NCBI GenBank assembly: GCA_049279675.1
Contig: JBAPOP010000168.1
Location: forward strand, 136,878 to 200,877
Length of the DNA stretch: 64,000 nucleotides
Direction: 5' to 3'
Origin: Palsa-147 sp049279675
Lineage (GTDB): Bacteria; Acidobacteriota; Terriglobia; Acidiferrales; UBA7541
Positions 8,563 to 16,370 of this stretch are shown here, in pieces (the first letter of the stretch is position 1; each line of letters begins with the position of its first letter). The notes beneath the pieces were generated by a model, which was given only the letters and a program-made list of their open reading frames with translations, had not been told where the DNA came from and ran no database searches. A program made the position numbers and the translations under genes.

Positions 8563-11346
8563 TTACATGCCGGCCCGATTTTCGCGAGGCCCTGATGGAT
8601 TCACCAGCGTCGGACGCGGCGTGCCCCCGCCTGAGACCTGCGGATCTGCAATGCTTTGCCGCACGCTCTCCGCGACCTGCTCCAGCGCCTTGAGGAGCGA
8701 AGTGCGCAGCGCTTGTTCACCTGACCGGGCGAGCGACGCGAGAGTAGCCTGGCCGCTATCATTCAACTTGTCGACGGCAACGTTCACCCACAACTCGCTC
8801 GCGCCGTGCAGTTGATCTTCGTATCTCTGGAGTGATTCCTCGTTCGCGCGCGCCAGCCGTTCGTACCAATCGCGGGCTTGCGCGTCGCGCTCGATTCGCG
8901 CCGCCTCGACGGCAGCCGTAAGCTCACGCGAATGGAAGTCGCGAGCTTCCGCGAATTTCTGCTCTCCGTACGCGGCCATTTCCGTGCGGTGGCGTTCGAG
9001 CAGGGTACCGGCGCCATGCTCGAAATTCATCCGGATCGCACCAGCGGCCCGTTCGATCTCATGCGTCCGCTCGGCGAGAGAAGAATCGCTCGCTTCGTTG
9101 AACTTCTGGGTCGCGATTTCGGCCACCTGGCGGACTCGCTCCTCGAAACCGCTCGCCGACGCATTCGCCGCGTCTTCGAGACGGCTCGCGGTCCGTCCAA
9201 TCACATCGGCGGAAACGCCTTCGAGTTGCTGCTTGGCATCGTCGAGATACGCTATATTCTGCTGTGCGAGTTGCTCCGCAAGGCGATCCGATAGTTCCTG
9301 CCTTCTCGAGTCGAACACTCCTTCGGTCTTGGCCAGCGATTCCTGCGTGAGGGTTTCGATATACTCTTGCGCTTGTTTCTGGTGCCACTCCGCGTTCTTG
9401 ACAAGGTCTTCGATCACTGCGTGAGTCGCGCGTCCTCCGCTGGTATTGAGTTCCTCATTCCAGCGCGTCAGCGCCTCTGACCGGGCGTTTTCGAACTCGG
9501 TCCGCAATTCCGCCAGCGTGGCCGACATCTGGGCGCCGGCGTCACGCCTGCTGCTCTCGGCCGCCTGGCGCAGCCGCTCGCGATACATTCTCAAGCCCTC
9601 TTCGGCTTGCACTTCGTGCGCCGTAAGTTCGCGGACCAACTCCGGCACGCGCTCGAGGTGCGGCGCGAGGCGCGCGTCGAGTTCCGCGAGCGTCTTCGAT
9701 ACGAGCTGATGGCCCGCGGCATCTAGCGCCGGCTGAACGCGTTGCGGCAGCTCGGAGGTCAGCGCGTCGGCATGGCGGCGCAACTCCATCACCTGCGATT
9801 GCAGCGAGGAATCGAGGCGCCGGTGCAATTGATTGACGGCATCGTGGCTCGCAGCATCAATTTGCGCGGAGAATTCTCGCATGCGTTCCGCGGCACCCTC
9901 GATGTCCACCAGTGAAGTTCGCGCGCGCTGGAGTTCCGCATCCAACGCGCCTCGAATTCCTGAGAGCGCTTGCTGCGCTTCCGAAACAGCGTTCGTCATC
10001 GGGTGAAATAGTTGAGCGATCCGCTCGGTTAATTTGCCTTCGGCGGTTTCCAGCGCCGACTGCGTGCTCTCGCCCAATCGGGACGCGAGCCGCTGAGCCG
10101 CGCCGTCGAGCGACGATTGCAGCAATTCGTTCCATTCGCCCCGCGCCTGCCCCATCTGCTCTTGCAGTTTCTCGCGCCACGCCTTGCTCAAGTCGTCGAG
10201 CGCCACAGTTTCTTGCGCCGCGTCTTTCAGCCGCCGCATACGCTGGTCAACCGCTGCTTCGGCCGCTTCAAGCGCCATCTTGATTTGCGCCAGGCGATCT
10301 CCTGAGGACGCCGCGGCTTGCGCTTCCTCGCGCACAGCCTGCGCGCCGCGCTCGAGATCGGCGACGAGCGATCGCATCTGGTCGATGTGCGCAGCGAACT
10401 CCTGTTTCAGATCCGCCCTCAGCTCTTCGCGCACCCACGACATTTGCCCTGTAACGCGCGCGGAAATTTCGTCCTGCACGCTGGCCATCTGCTCGCTCGC
10501 GCGCTTCGAGATTTCTTCCCGCGCCGCATCGCGTTCGCGGTCCAGATCGTCTCGCCACATTTGGAAAAATGCTTCGGCCGACGCGATGTGTTCTTTTTCG
10601 ACAGTCGCGGCAGTCTGTTTCAGTGTCTCGCTCGCCTGAGCGACCGCGTCTTCGGCGGCTCTCGATGCCTGGGACTCAATATGCCCGCGGAATTCACGAA
10701 GGAGCGGACTCTCGAGTGAATCGGCGACCGCGCCTTCCTGCACCACCGCGCCGGCAAATCCGAACGCTCCCGCGCTCGCAGGTGTTGCTTCTTCATGCGT
10801 CTCGATTTCCAAATTCTTGTCCGCGAAATCTGCCAGGGGAGTCTCCGTTTCGGGTCTGAAGTGTTCTGTGGGGAACTGCTCAGTCTGCGCGCGCGATGTT
10901 GTCTCTGAATTCATCCATTTGGCAACCGCGTCGCCAGGAGTGCGTTCTGTGGCGGCCGGCGCGCGCAGAGTCGAAGCGGTAGTCTCCCAATCCTCTGGCG
11001 GTGATTCCAGGCTCCAAACATTGCCGGGACTTTCCAGCTCGACCGCGATCTGGAACATCTCGCGAACTGTTCGCGGCCGCTGAATCCATACAACACGCGC
11101 GCGTACGCGATGCGGCCCATCGGCATTTTCCGGCGCCGGAATTTCCAGCGTGATCCAGGTATTTTTCGGAAGATGATGCTTCGAAGGATATTTGCAGCCG
11201 TAGGTGTTGACTGCGACCGTTGCGGTGCGTTCTTCGAATGGCTGGCTCAGCAGATCGACGCCGCGAACGGTCAGCGGAATCGAGCTAGTGATGCGAGTGG
11301 TTCGTCGGCGTTGAGCAACAGGCTCGTTCGCTGCGGCTTCCTGCAC
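8563..11346 (-). CDS. PilZ-domain protein with a very long coiled coil
   Basis: A 927-residue protein. Residues ~12-115 form a PilZ-like domain: an RRRTTRI basic motif of the c-di-GMP RxxxR type, then a beta-rich stretch with RARVVWIQRP. After a low-complexity linker, residues ~210-890 are almost entirely Ala/Glu/Gln/Arg-rich heptads of the apolipoprotein or MCP-like coiled-coil type with no membrane segment. The C-terminal 30 residues are Gly/Pro-rich. It ends at the hairpin terminator at 8514-8540. PilZ domains often bind c-di-GMP; coupling to a rod-like coil suggests a cytoplasmic scaffold or mechanical effector. That role is inferred, and c-di-GMP binding is untested. Confidence 0.8.
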   Translation of the reverse strand: MQEAAANEPVAQRRRTTRITSSIPLTVRGVDLLSQPFEERTATVAVNTYGCKYPSKHHLPKNTWITLEIPAPENADGPHRVRARVVWIQRPRTVREMFQIAVELESPGNVWSLESPPEDWETTASTLRAPAATERTPGDAVAKWMNSETTSRAQTEQFPTEHFRPETETPLADFADKNLEIETHEEATPASAGAFGFAGAVVQEGAVADSLESPLLREFRGHIESQASRAAEDAVAQASETLKQTAATVEKEHIASAEAFFQMWRDDLDRERDAAREEISKRASEQMASVQDEISARVTGQMSWVREELRADLKQEFAAHIDQMRSLVADLERGAQAVREEAQAAASSGDRLAQIKMALEAAEAAVDQRMRRLKDAAQETVALDDLSKAWREKLQEQMGQARGEWNELLQSSLDGAAQRLASRLGESTQSALETAEGKLTERIAQLFHPMTNAVSEAQQALSGIRGALDAELQRARTSLVDIEGAAERMREFSAQIDAASHDAVNQLHRRLDSSLQSQVMELRRHADALTSELPQRVQPALDAAGHQLVSKTLAELDARLAPHLERVPELVRELTAHEVQAEEGLRMYRERLRQAAESSRRDAGAQMSATLAELRTEFENARSEALTRWNEELNTSGGRATHAVIEDLVKNAEWHQKQAQEYIETLTQESLAKTEGVFDSRRQELSDRLAEQLAQQNIAYLDDAKQQLEGVSADVIGRTASRLEDAANASASGFEERVRQVAEIATQKFNEASDSSLAERTHEIERAAGAIRMNFEHGAGTLLERHRTEMAAYGEQKFAEARDFHSRELTAAVEAARIERDAQARDWYERLARANEESLQRYEDQLHGASELWVNVAVDKLNDSGQATLASLARSGEQALRTSLLKALEQVAESVRQSIADPQVSGGGTPRPTLVNPSGPRENRAGM

Positions 11347-11485
11347 TCTTATCCCCCAAGCGGATGCCAGAGCATAGCACTGTCAACTTGTCGGGTCGAG
11401 TCCACAGTAAATGCGACGCGAGTTCTCTGTGGAAAACGAGTTCGCAAATAGGCGTGCGCGCGGGGGACGCTACGCCGCGTCTGTA

Positions 11486-12628
11486 TTAGTTTCCGGTACC
11501 CTTTTTCTTCGCGGCGCGCTTGCCCACGGTCGTGTCCACGCCCTGGTCGAGCTGCTTAAGCCCGTCGATCGCAGCCTTGGCTTGCGCGGCATACGGGCCA
11601 GTCGGCTTCACGTCAATGCACGTCTGATAGGCTTCCACCGTTCCCGGCGGAATGATGTAAATCATTTTTTCGCCCTGCTGCTTGGTGTCGATCGTCGCGG
11701 AAAGCGCGTTTCCGAGCAGATACCACGCTTGATCGTCCTTCGGGTCCGCTGTCGTCGCTTTTTGCAGGAATGCCGCGGCTTCCTTCATCTTCCCCAAGTT
11801 CGAGAGCACGATTCCCAGGTTCTTCCAGCACATCACGGCTACTGTCGGATCGAGTGCGATCGCTTTATCGCACGCCGCCGGAGCGTCGTCACCTTTGCCC
11901 GACTTCGCGAGGTCCGTCGCTTCCGCGACGTAGTAGGGAGCGCTCGGCTTGAGGTCGATCGCGTTCTGGAACGCAGTTGCCGCATCCGCCCACTGGCTCA
12001 ATCCCTCGTCTGCCGCGCCCAAATTGGCCCACGACAGTGAATGGTTGGCGATGTCTTTGGGTCCTGCCGACTGTTCGGCCGCCTTGAACTCGGTAGCGGC
12101 CGTCTGGTAGTCGGCGGTCAGCTTGTCCTTCAGCGCCTGGTCAGTCGGTGTGGCCTGCAATTGTGCTTTCACAGTCTTCGCGTCGTTCATCGCCGCGACG
12201 CCCGCCATAAAGTGCGCCTTCAGGCCTTCGAATTTGGATTGATCTTCTTCTTTCTTCTTTGCTTCGTCAGGGTGTTCGGCGGCCTGCTTCGCGAGCACGT
12301 CTTTCAAATTTAACGTGTAGTTATTGTCGGAGCCTTCCTGAATCTGCTTTTTATCCGTAAAATTCAGTTGATCCTTTGCATTCACGAGCGTTACTGAGTA
12401 AACGCCCGAGCGCAAACCGAGAATTGTGAATTTTCCGGCCTTGTCGGTCTTGGTTGTAAATGACGACCCGTTGTCCGGGTTTTTGATCGTGACCGTCACG
12501 TCAGCGTAGGGATTCCCCTGGCCGTCGCGGATCTCACCGTCAAGCCGCCCGGACTGCGCCGCCGCCGCAACGGCCGCGAGCGCGATCAACGCCAGCACGC
12601 TGCACATTCGAACAATTATTTTTTTCAT
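11486..12628 (-). CDS. Exported carboxypeptidase-regulatory-like / TPR protein
   Basis: About 380 residues from the ATG at 12628, which gives M-K-K and a hydrophobic signal peptide ending A-A-A-Q; an upstream in-frame start at 12652 is less likely. Residues ~25-105 form a carboxypeptidase-regulatory (transthyretin-like) domain (DGQGNPYADVTVTI, then GKFTILGLRSGVYSVTL). Residues ~150-340 are helical TPR-like repeats (NLGAADEGLSQWADAATAF, CWKNLGIVLSNLGKMKEAA). The C-terminus is basic (KRAAKKKG). This exported domain pair is frequent in Acidobacteriota; a role in periplasmic or outer-membrane assembly is plausible but unproven. Confidence 0.8.
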   Translation of the reverse strand: MKKIIVRMCSVLALIALAAVAAAAQSGRLDGEIRDGQGNPYADVTVTIKNPDNGSSFTTKTDKAGKFTILGLRSGVYSVTLVNAKDQLNFTDKKQIQEGSDNNYTLNLKDVLAKQAAEHPDEAKKKEEDQSKFEGLKAHFMAGVAAMNDAKTVKAQLQATPTDQALKDKLTADYQTAATEFKAAEQSAGPKDIANHSLSWANLGAADEGLSQWADAATAFQNAIDLKPSAPYYVAEATDLAKSGKGDDAPAACDKAIALDPTVAVMCWKNLGIVLSNLGKMKEAAAFLQKATTADPKDDQAWYLLGNALSATIDTKQQGEKMIYIIPPGTVEAYQTCIDVKPTGPYAAQAKAAIDGLKQLDQGVDTTVGKRAAKKKGTGN

Positions 12629-12716
12629 GGCTGCTACTCTCCCTGAATGCAAATCTTCCGCGTCACGCGTCTTGAATCACCCGGCATCACGGTCACACTG
12701 CCCAATTGCCACGGCA

Positions 12717-13403
12717 TTATGACGCAATTCCCGCCCGGTAAGCGATAGGGTCTGCGTGCCCCGCGGCTTCGAATGCTCTGAGCCGCAATCGGCAACTATC
12801 GCAGACGCCGCAAGCTTCGTCGTCGAATTGATAGCAAGACCAGGTTCGCTCGAGCGGCGCGCCCAGTGCGATCCCGCGGCGCACGATTTCGCTCTTTGGC
12901 ATTCCGATCACCGGCGTCAAAATCTCGATCTTGGTTTCCGGGCGCGTTCCCGCGCGTATGACGGTCTCGAACGCCTGGAAATATTCCGGCCGGCAATCGG
13001 GATAACCGGAACTATCCTCAAAAACCGCTCCGATGAAAATCGCCGACGCTCCGATGACCTCGGCCCAGCTCGCAGCCGAGGCGAGAAAATGAGCGTTGCG
13101 GAATGGCACGTAGGTGATGGGAATTCTGTGCGAGTTCACGCCCGTCTCAGGAACGGAAATGCTTGGATCGGTCAGCGCTGAGCCGCCGATCTGCGAGAGC
13201 GCGTCGAGGCGGATCACCAACCGCTCGCGCACGCCGTAGAAATTCGCGATCTCATCGAACGCGCGTCTCTCACGCGCCTCGGTCCGCTGGCCGTAGCTTG
13301 CGTGCAGCAGCGCCATGCGGAATGTTTGACTCGCGATTGCCGCCGTGACGCAGGAGTCCATCCCGCCGCTCAATAGCACGATCGCTTTATTCGTTCCAGT
13401 CAT
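12717..13403 (-). CDS. queC: 7-cyano-7-deazaguanine (preQ0) synthase QueC
   Basis: A 228-residue enzyme that converts 7-carboxy-7-deazaguanine to preQ0 with ATP and ammonia in queuosine biosynthesis. The PP-loop motif SGGMDS is at residues ~12-17. The family motif VPFRNAHFL is present, and the C-terminal zinc site is complete (C-x8-C-x2-C-x2-C in the stretch beginning SCYQFDDEACG). It is the last gene of a minus-strand que cluster whose queE is a remnant only 43 bp upstream, so its substrate must come from a second queE or from uptake and salvage if the protein is active. Confidence 0.95.
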   Translation of the reverse strand: MTGTNKAIVLLSGGMDSCVTAAIASQTFRMALLHASYGQRTEARERRAFDEIANFYGVRERLVIRLDALSQIGGSALTDPSISVPETGVNSHRIPITYVPFRNAHFLASAASWAEVIGASAIFIGAVFEDSSGYPDCRPEYFQAFETVIRAGTRPETKIEILTPVIGMPKSEIVRRGIALGAPLERTWSCYQFDDEACGVCDSCRLRLRAFEAAGHADPIAYRAGIAS

Positions 13404-13446
13404 GCCCTAGCCGCGCCATCCTTCACACGCCGTGTGTCGCCGGGTC

Positions 13447-13668
13447 TCAAATAAATTTGTGCAATTGCAACCCGACCCGCACCCGCAATCCATCCGCCAG
13501 AATCCACTCCATCATCTCGCCCGAATTGAGTCCGGGCCACGCCCCCGCGGCGTCTGGAAACACCGGCGAGAATATCACTTCGCTGACGCGTTCGGGAAGC
13601 CAGTGTTGCTCCGAAAACGCGCGCGGTCCTTCTCCCTAAATTGGTTTGAAGATTTCGGTGATTACCAA
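13447..13668 (-). pseudogene. queE: Remnant of queE (7-carboxy-7-deazaguanine synthase)
   Basis: Translating the minus strand from a TTG at 13668 gives V-I-T-E-I-F-K-P-I, a stop (TAG), then GEGPR. This is the QueE N-terminus (normally EIFxSIQGEG) with Gln CAG changed to TAG. The frame then runs directly into AFSEQHWLPERVSEVIFSPVF and ends in the QueE C-terminal signature GLQLHKFI at 13449. About 74 codons remain of some 210-220, so the whole middle is missing, including the radical-SAM CxxxCxxC motif. It sits exactly where queE is expected, between queD and queC. Assembly collapse could explain the deletion but not the nonsense codon. Confidence 0.8.
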
Positions 13669-13718
13669 GGTTCATGTGGAAGAAGATTTGAGCGAAAAGT
13701 GCCGGCGCGGAAATCCTG

Positions 13719-13889
13719 TCAGCGGCGTGTGGCGGATTTGCGGCGGCGCATGTAAATCAGGCCACCAATTGCCGCTGCCATCTCGAGGGCCGTCACCGGC
13801 ACGGAAACGCGAAATCCCCAGCCGAGCGACAGATAGAGGAACGACGTGATGAATGCTGGAATCGCGATAATGTAGAAGGCTGCATTCAT
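13719..13889 (-). CDS. Small two-helix membrane protein (56 aa)
   Basis: An ATG at 13889 opens a 56-residue frame too short for usual gene finders. It has two hydrophobic segments (residues ~4-24 and ~29-46, the latter containing LEMAAAIGGLIYM) and a strongly basic tail (MRRRKSATRR), which predicts a cytoplasmic C-terminus. GAGAA lies 7 nt before the ATG, and the start is 18 bp after the queD stop, consistent with translation from the que transcript. I do not recognise a family. It may be a small membrane protein unrelated to queuosine, or an accessory to transport of its precursors. Confidence 0.5.
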   Translation of the reverse strand: MNAAFYIIAIPAFITSFLYLSLGWGFRVSVPVTALEMAAAIGGLIYMRRRKSATRR

Positions 13890-13907
13890 AGAAAGATTCT
13901 CGTCGCG

Positions 13908-14282
13908 CTACGGCCGGTACGTCGCCGCAGTCACGTCAGTCTCCCAGACCGTTATGCTCGAAATTCCAGCGCCGTTGGGCGTTTGCTTCATTTGCTTTGA
14001 AGTCTCGTCGTAGATGTAGCGCGCGATATTTTCAGCCGATGGATTGATCGAATCGAACGGCGCGGATTCATTTAGAAATCGGTGATCGAGCGAGCGAATC
14101 ACACCTTGAATCACTTGCTTCAGGTGCACGAAATCGTAGAGCAGCCCAATGTTATCGAGCTCTTTGCCCGCGAGCGTCACGCGCACTTTGTAGTTGTGCC
14201 CGTGGACGTTCTCGCACTTGCCTTTGTACCCGCGGAGAGCGTGCCCCGCGGAAAATGTCTCGTCTACGCTCACTTCGTACAT
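13908..14282 (-). CDS. queD: 6-carboxytetrahydropterin synthase QueD
   Basis: A 124-residue PTPS-family enzyme that converts 7,8-dihydroneopterin triphosphate to 6-carboxy-5,6,7,8-tetrahydropterin, the first committed step to queuosine. The zinc histidines are in FSAGHALRG and the VHGHNYKV motif, and the catalytic cysteine precedes it in GKCENVHGHNY. The second signature (YDFVHLK, then SLDHRFLNE) and the C-terminal TVWET with its substrate-binding glutamate are complete. It is the first gene of the que cluster (queD, small membrane protein, queE remnant, queC). Confidence 0.95.
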   Translation of the reverse strand: MYEVSVDETFSAGHALRGYKGKCENVHGHNYKVRVTLAGKELDNIGLLYDFVHLKQVIQGVIRSLDHRFLNESAPFDSINPSAENIARYIYDETSKQMKQTPNGAGISSITVWETDVTAATYRP

Positions 14283-14332
14283 GAAATTTCCCGTCCCGAG
14301 ATTCTTCTAGCTGCGATGCGCTTGCTTCGCAC

Positions 14333-16294
14333 TTAACTTTTTTCCATGAAGCGCGCTACAACGGCGAGATCCTGCGTGGTCGTGTAGTCTGGCAACGACT
14401 CCAGGAAAATCTTACCATACCGCATTCGTTGGATTCGGGTGTCGAGAATCGCGAGAATTCCGCGGTCGCTGCGCGAGCGAATCAGCCGCCCGAATCCCTG
14501 CTTGAGCGCGAGCACGGCTTCCGGCACCTGGTATTCGGCAAATGCATCGCGCCCATCTTCCTTCAGCGCGCGCACTCGCGCCGCCACGATCGGATCCGAC
14601 GGCACTGCAAACGGCAGCCGGTCGATGATGACGCACGAAAGCTGCTCGCCCGGCACATCGACCCCTTGCCAGAAGCTCGCCGTCGCGAAGAGCACCGCAT
14701 TCGGCGTCGCCTTGAATCTTTCGAGCAGCACGGAGCGCGGCGCCGTGCCTTGCAGCAACAGCGGAAATTCTACTTTTGACCTGACGCGCTCGAATGCATC
14801 GCGCATTTGCACGTAACTTGTGAACAGGCAAAATGCGCGGCCCTCCGTGATTTCGAGCAGCCGCGCGATTTCGTCAGCGGCGTGCACCGGGAACGACGCA
14901 TGCCGCACGTCCGGCAGCGCCTCCGGCAAATAAAGAAGCGCCTGCTCGCGAAAATCGAATTCATGAGGCAGTACGCGTTCCGTCACCGCTTGCAGCCCGA
15001 GCCGCTGCTTCAGGAAATCGAAATGCCCGGCAACGGCGAGCGTGGCCGATGTCAGGACAACCGTATCGAACTGATCGAAAAGTTTTTCGCGCAGGATTTC
15101 GCTGACGTCAATCGGCGTGGCAGCGAGAAACACTCCTTTGCCGCGGCGTTCGAACCAGTAGACGTAATTGTGCTCGTCGCTCTCGAGAAGAAACGCAAGC
15201 TCGCGGCGAATTTCAGCGGCACGACGGGCGACACTGACCACTTCATCCGGCTTCGTTGGAAGCGCGGACAGCTCTGTCTCAAGCCGTTTCAGCCCTTGAG
15301 CCAGGGCGTCATAGGCCTCGCGGTTTTGTTCGAGGAAGCCCGCTCGCTCCGAAGGTTCGAATGGATAGCGGCCTTCGCGCGCCGGAAACGCATCGAAGAA
15401 GCTGTGCGCGTGCTCGCGCAGTTGCGTCACGCTCCGGCGGATCGGCGGTGCCGACACTTGCAGCAGCCGCAGCGTTTGCTCGGCGTCCCGCGAAAGCTCT
15501 TCGAGCCTGTGACTCGAAACCGAGCGTCCGAAATAATCGCTCGCCACATCTTCAATTTCGTGCGCTTCGTCGAAAATCACCGCAGCGTATTCCGGAAGAA
15601 TCGATCCGAAATCATCCTGGCGGATCGCTAGGTCGGCGAAAAAGAGATGGTGATTGACGATGATGAGATCGGCGTCCTGCGCTCGCTGGTGCATCGCCGT
15701 GATGAAGCACTTGTCGTATTCGGGGCACTTCTGGCCCGTGCACGTGTCGCTCCGCGCGTCGATCCGGTTCCACAGTTCGGCGTCATCGGGAAGAAACGTC
15801 AATTCGGCGCGGTCGCCCGTCTCCGTCAGTTTCTCCCAGTCGCGAATCTGCGAGAACCAGTCGATTTCGTCCATGCCTTTCAGGACGGGCTGGCCCTCCA
15901 TCAAATGGACTTTGTGGCGGCAAAGAAAATTGTTTCGGCCTTTCATCAGCGCAGCCTTTAAGTCCGGCGCAAAATATTTTTGGAGAAAGGGAACGTCCTT
16001 ATTGAAGAGCTGTTCCTGAAGAGATTTCGTTGCCGTCGAGATCACAACGCGGCGCCCGCTCTGAATCGCCGGAATCAGATACGCGAGAGTTTTTCCCGTG
16101 CCTGTGCCCGCTTCGATGAGCGCGTGTTGGTGTTTCTGGAAGGCGTTGTCGACTAGCTCCGCCATCTCGAGTTGCGAACGCCGGAATTCGTAGCCCGGAT
16201 GCCGCTTCGAAAGAATGCCGCCCGGGCCAAAAATATCCGCCATGTTGAGAGCGCTCGGCTGTTCTTCTTTCGCGCGTTTCGGCACAGGTGTCAC
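14333..16294 (-). CDS. ATP-dependent DNA helicase, DinG/XPD family
   Basis: A 653-residue superfamily 2 helicase. Walker A is EAGTGTGKT, motif II is IFDEAHEIED, and motif VI is the QGFGRLIRS region near residue 620. Four cysteines between motifs I and II (one in NNFLCRHK, then three in SDTCTGQKCPEYDKC) match the 4Fe-4S cluster site of XPD/DinG helicases. VNHHLFFADL is typical of bacterial YoaA/DinG proteins. The reported start is a GTG; an ATG at 16243 (MADIFGPGGIL), closer to the conserved N-terminus, is an equally good choice. It probably acts in DNA repair or R-loop/replication-block removal. Confidence 0.92.
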   Translation of the reverse strand: MTPVPKRAKEEQPSALNMADIFGPGGILSKRHPGYEFRRSQLEMAELVDNAFQKHQHALIEAGTGTGKTLAYLIPAIQSGRRVVISTATKSLQEQLFNKDVPFLQKYFAPDLKAALMKGRNNFLCRHKVHLMEGQPVLKGMDEIDWFSQIRDWEKLTETGDRAELTFLPDDAELWNRIDARSDTCTGQKCPEYDKCFITAMHQRAQDADLIIVNHHLFFADLAIRQDDFGSILPEYAAVIFDEAHEIEDVASDYFGRSVSSHRLEELSRDAEQTLRLLQVSAPPIRRSVTQLREHAHSFFDAFPAREGRYPFEPSERAGFLEQNREAYDALAQGLKRLETELSALPTKPDEVVSVARRAAEIRRELAFLLESDEHNYVYWFERRGKGVFLAATPIDVSEILREKLFDQFDTVVLTSATLAVAGHFDFLKQRLGLQAVTERVLPHEFDFREQALLYLPEALPDVRHASFPVHAADEIARLLEITEGRAFCLFTSYVQMRDAFERVRSKVEFPLLLQGTAPRSVLLERFKATPNAVLFATASFWQGVDVPGEQLSCVIIDRLPFAVPSDPIVAARVRALKEDGRDAFAEYQVPEAVLALKQGFGRLIRSRSDRGILAILDTRIQRMRYGKIFLESLPDYTTTQDLAVVARFMEKS

Positions 16295-16370
16295 GGAGTG
16301 TTGGCGGAATCCTCGACGGAATGTCTACGATAGCACGGAGCCGCGAGCTAAGTAAGCTCGCTCGCGATGT

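Noticed and set aside
13400..13675. A 91-codon minus-strand frame overlapping the queE remnant
   Set aside because: It is a shifted frame over the remnant; the neighbouring frame shows the QueE N- and C-terminal motifs, so this one is not a gene.
14807..15631. A 274-codon plus-strand frame
   Set aside because: Antisense to the middle of the DinG-type helicase, with no domain of its own.
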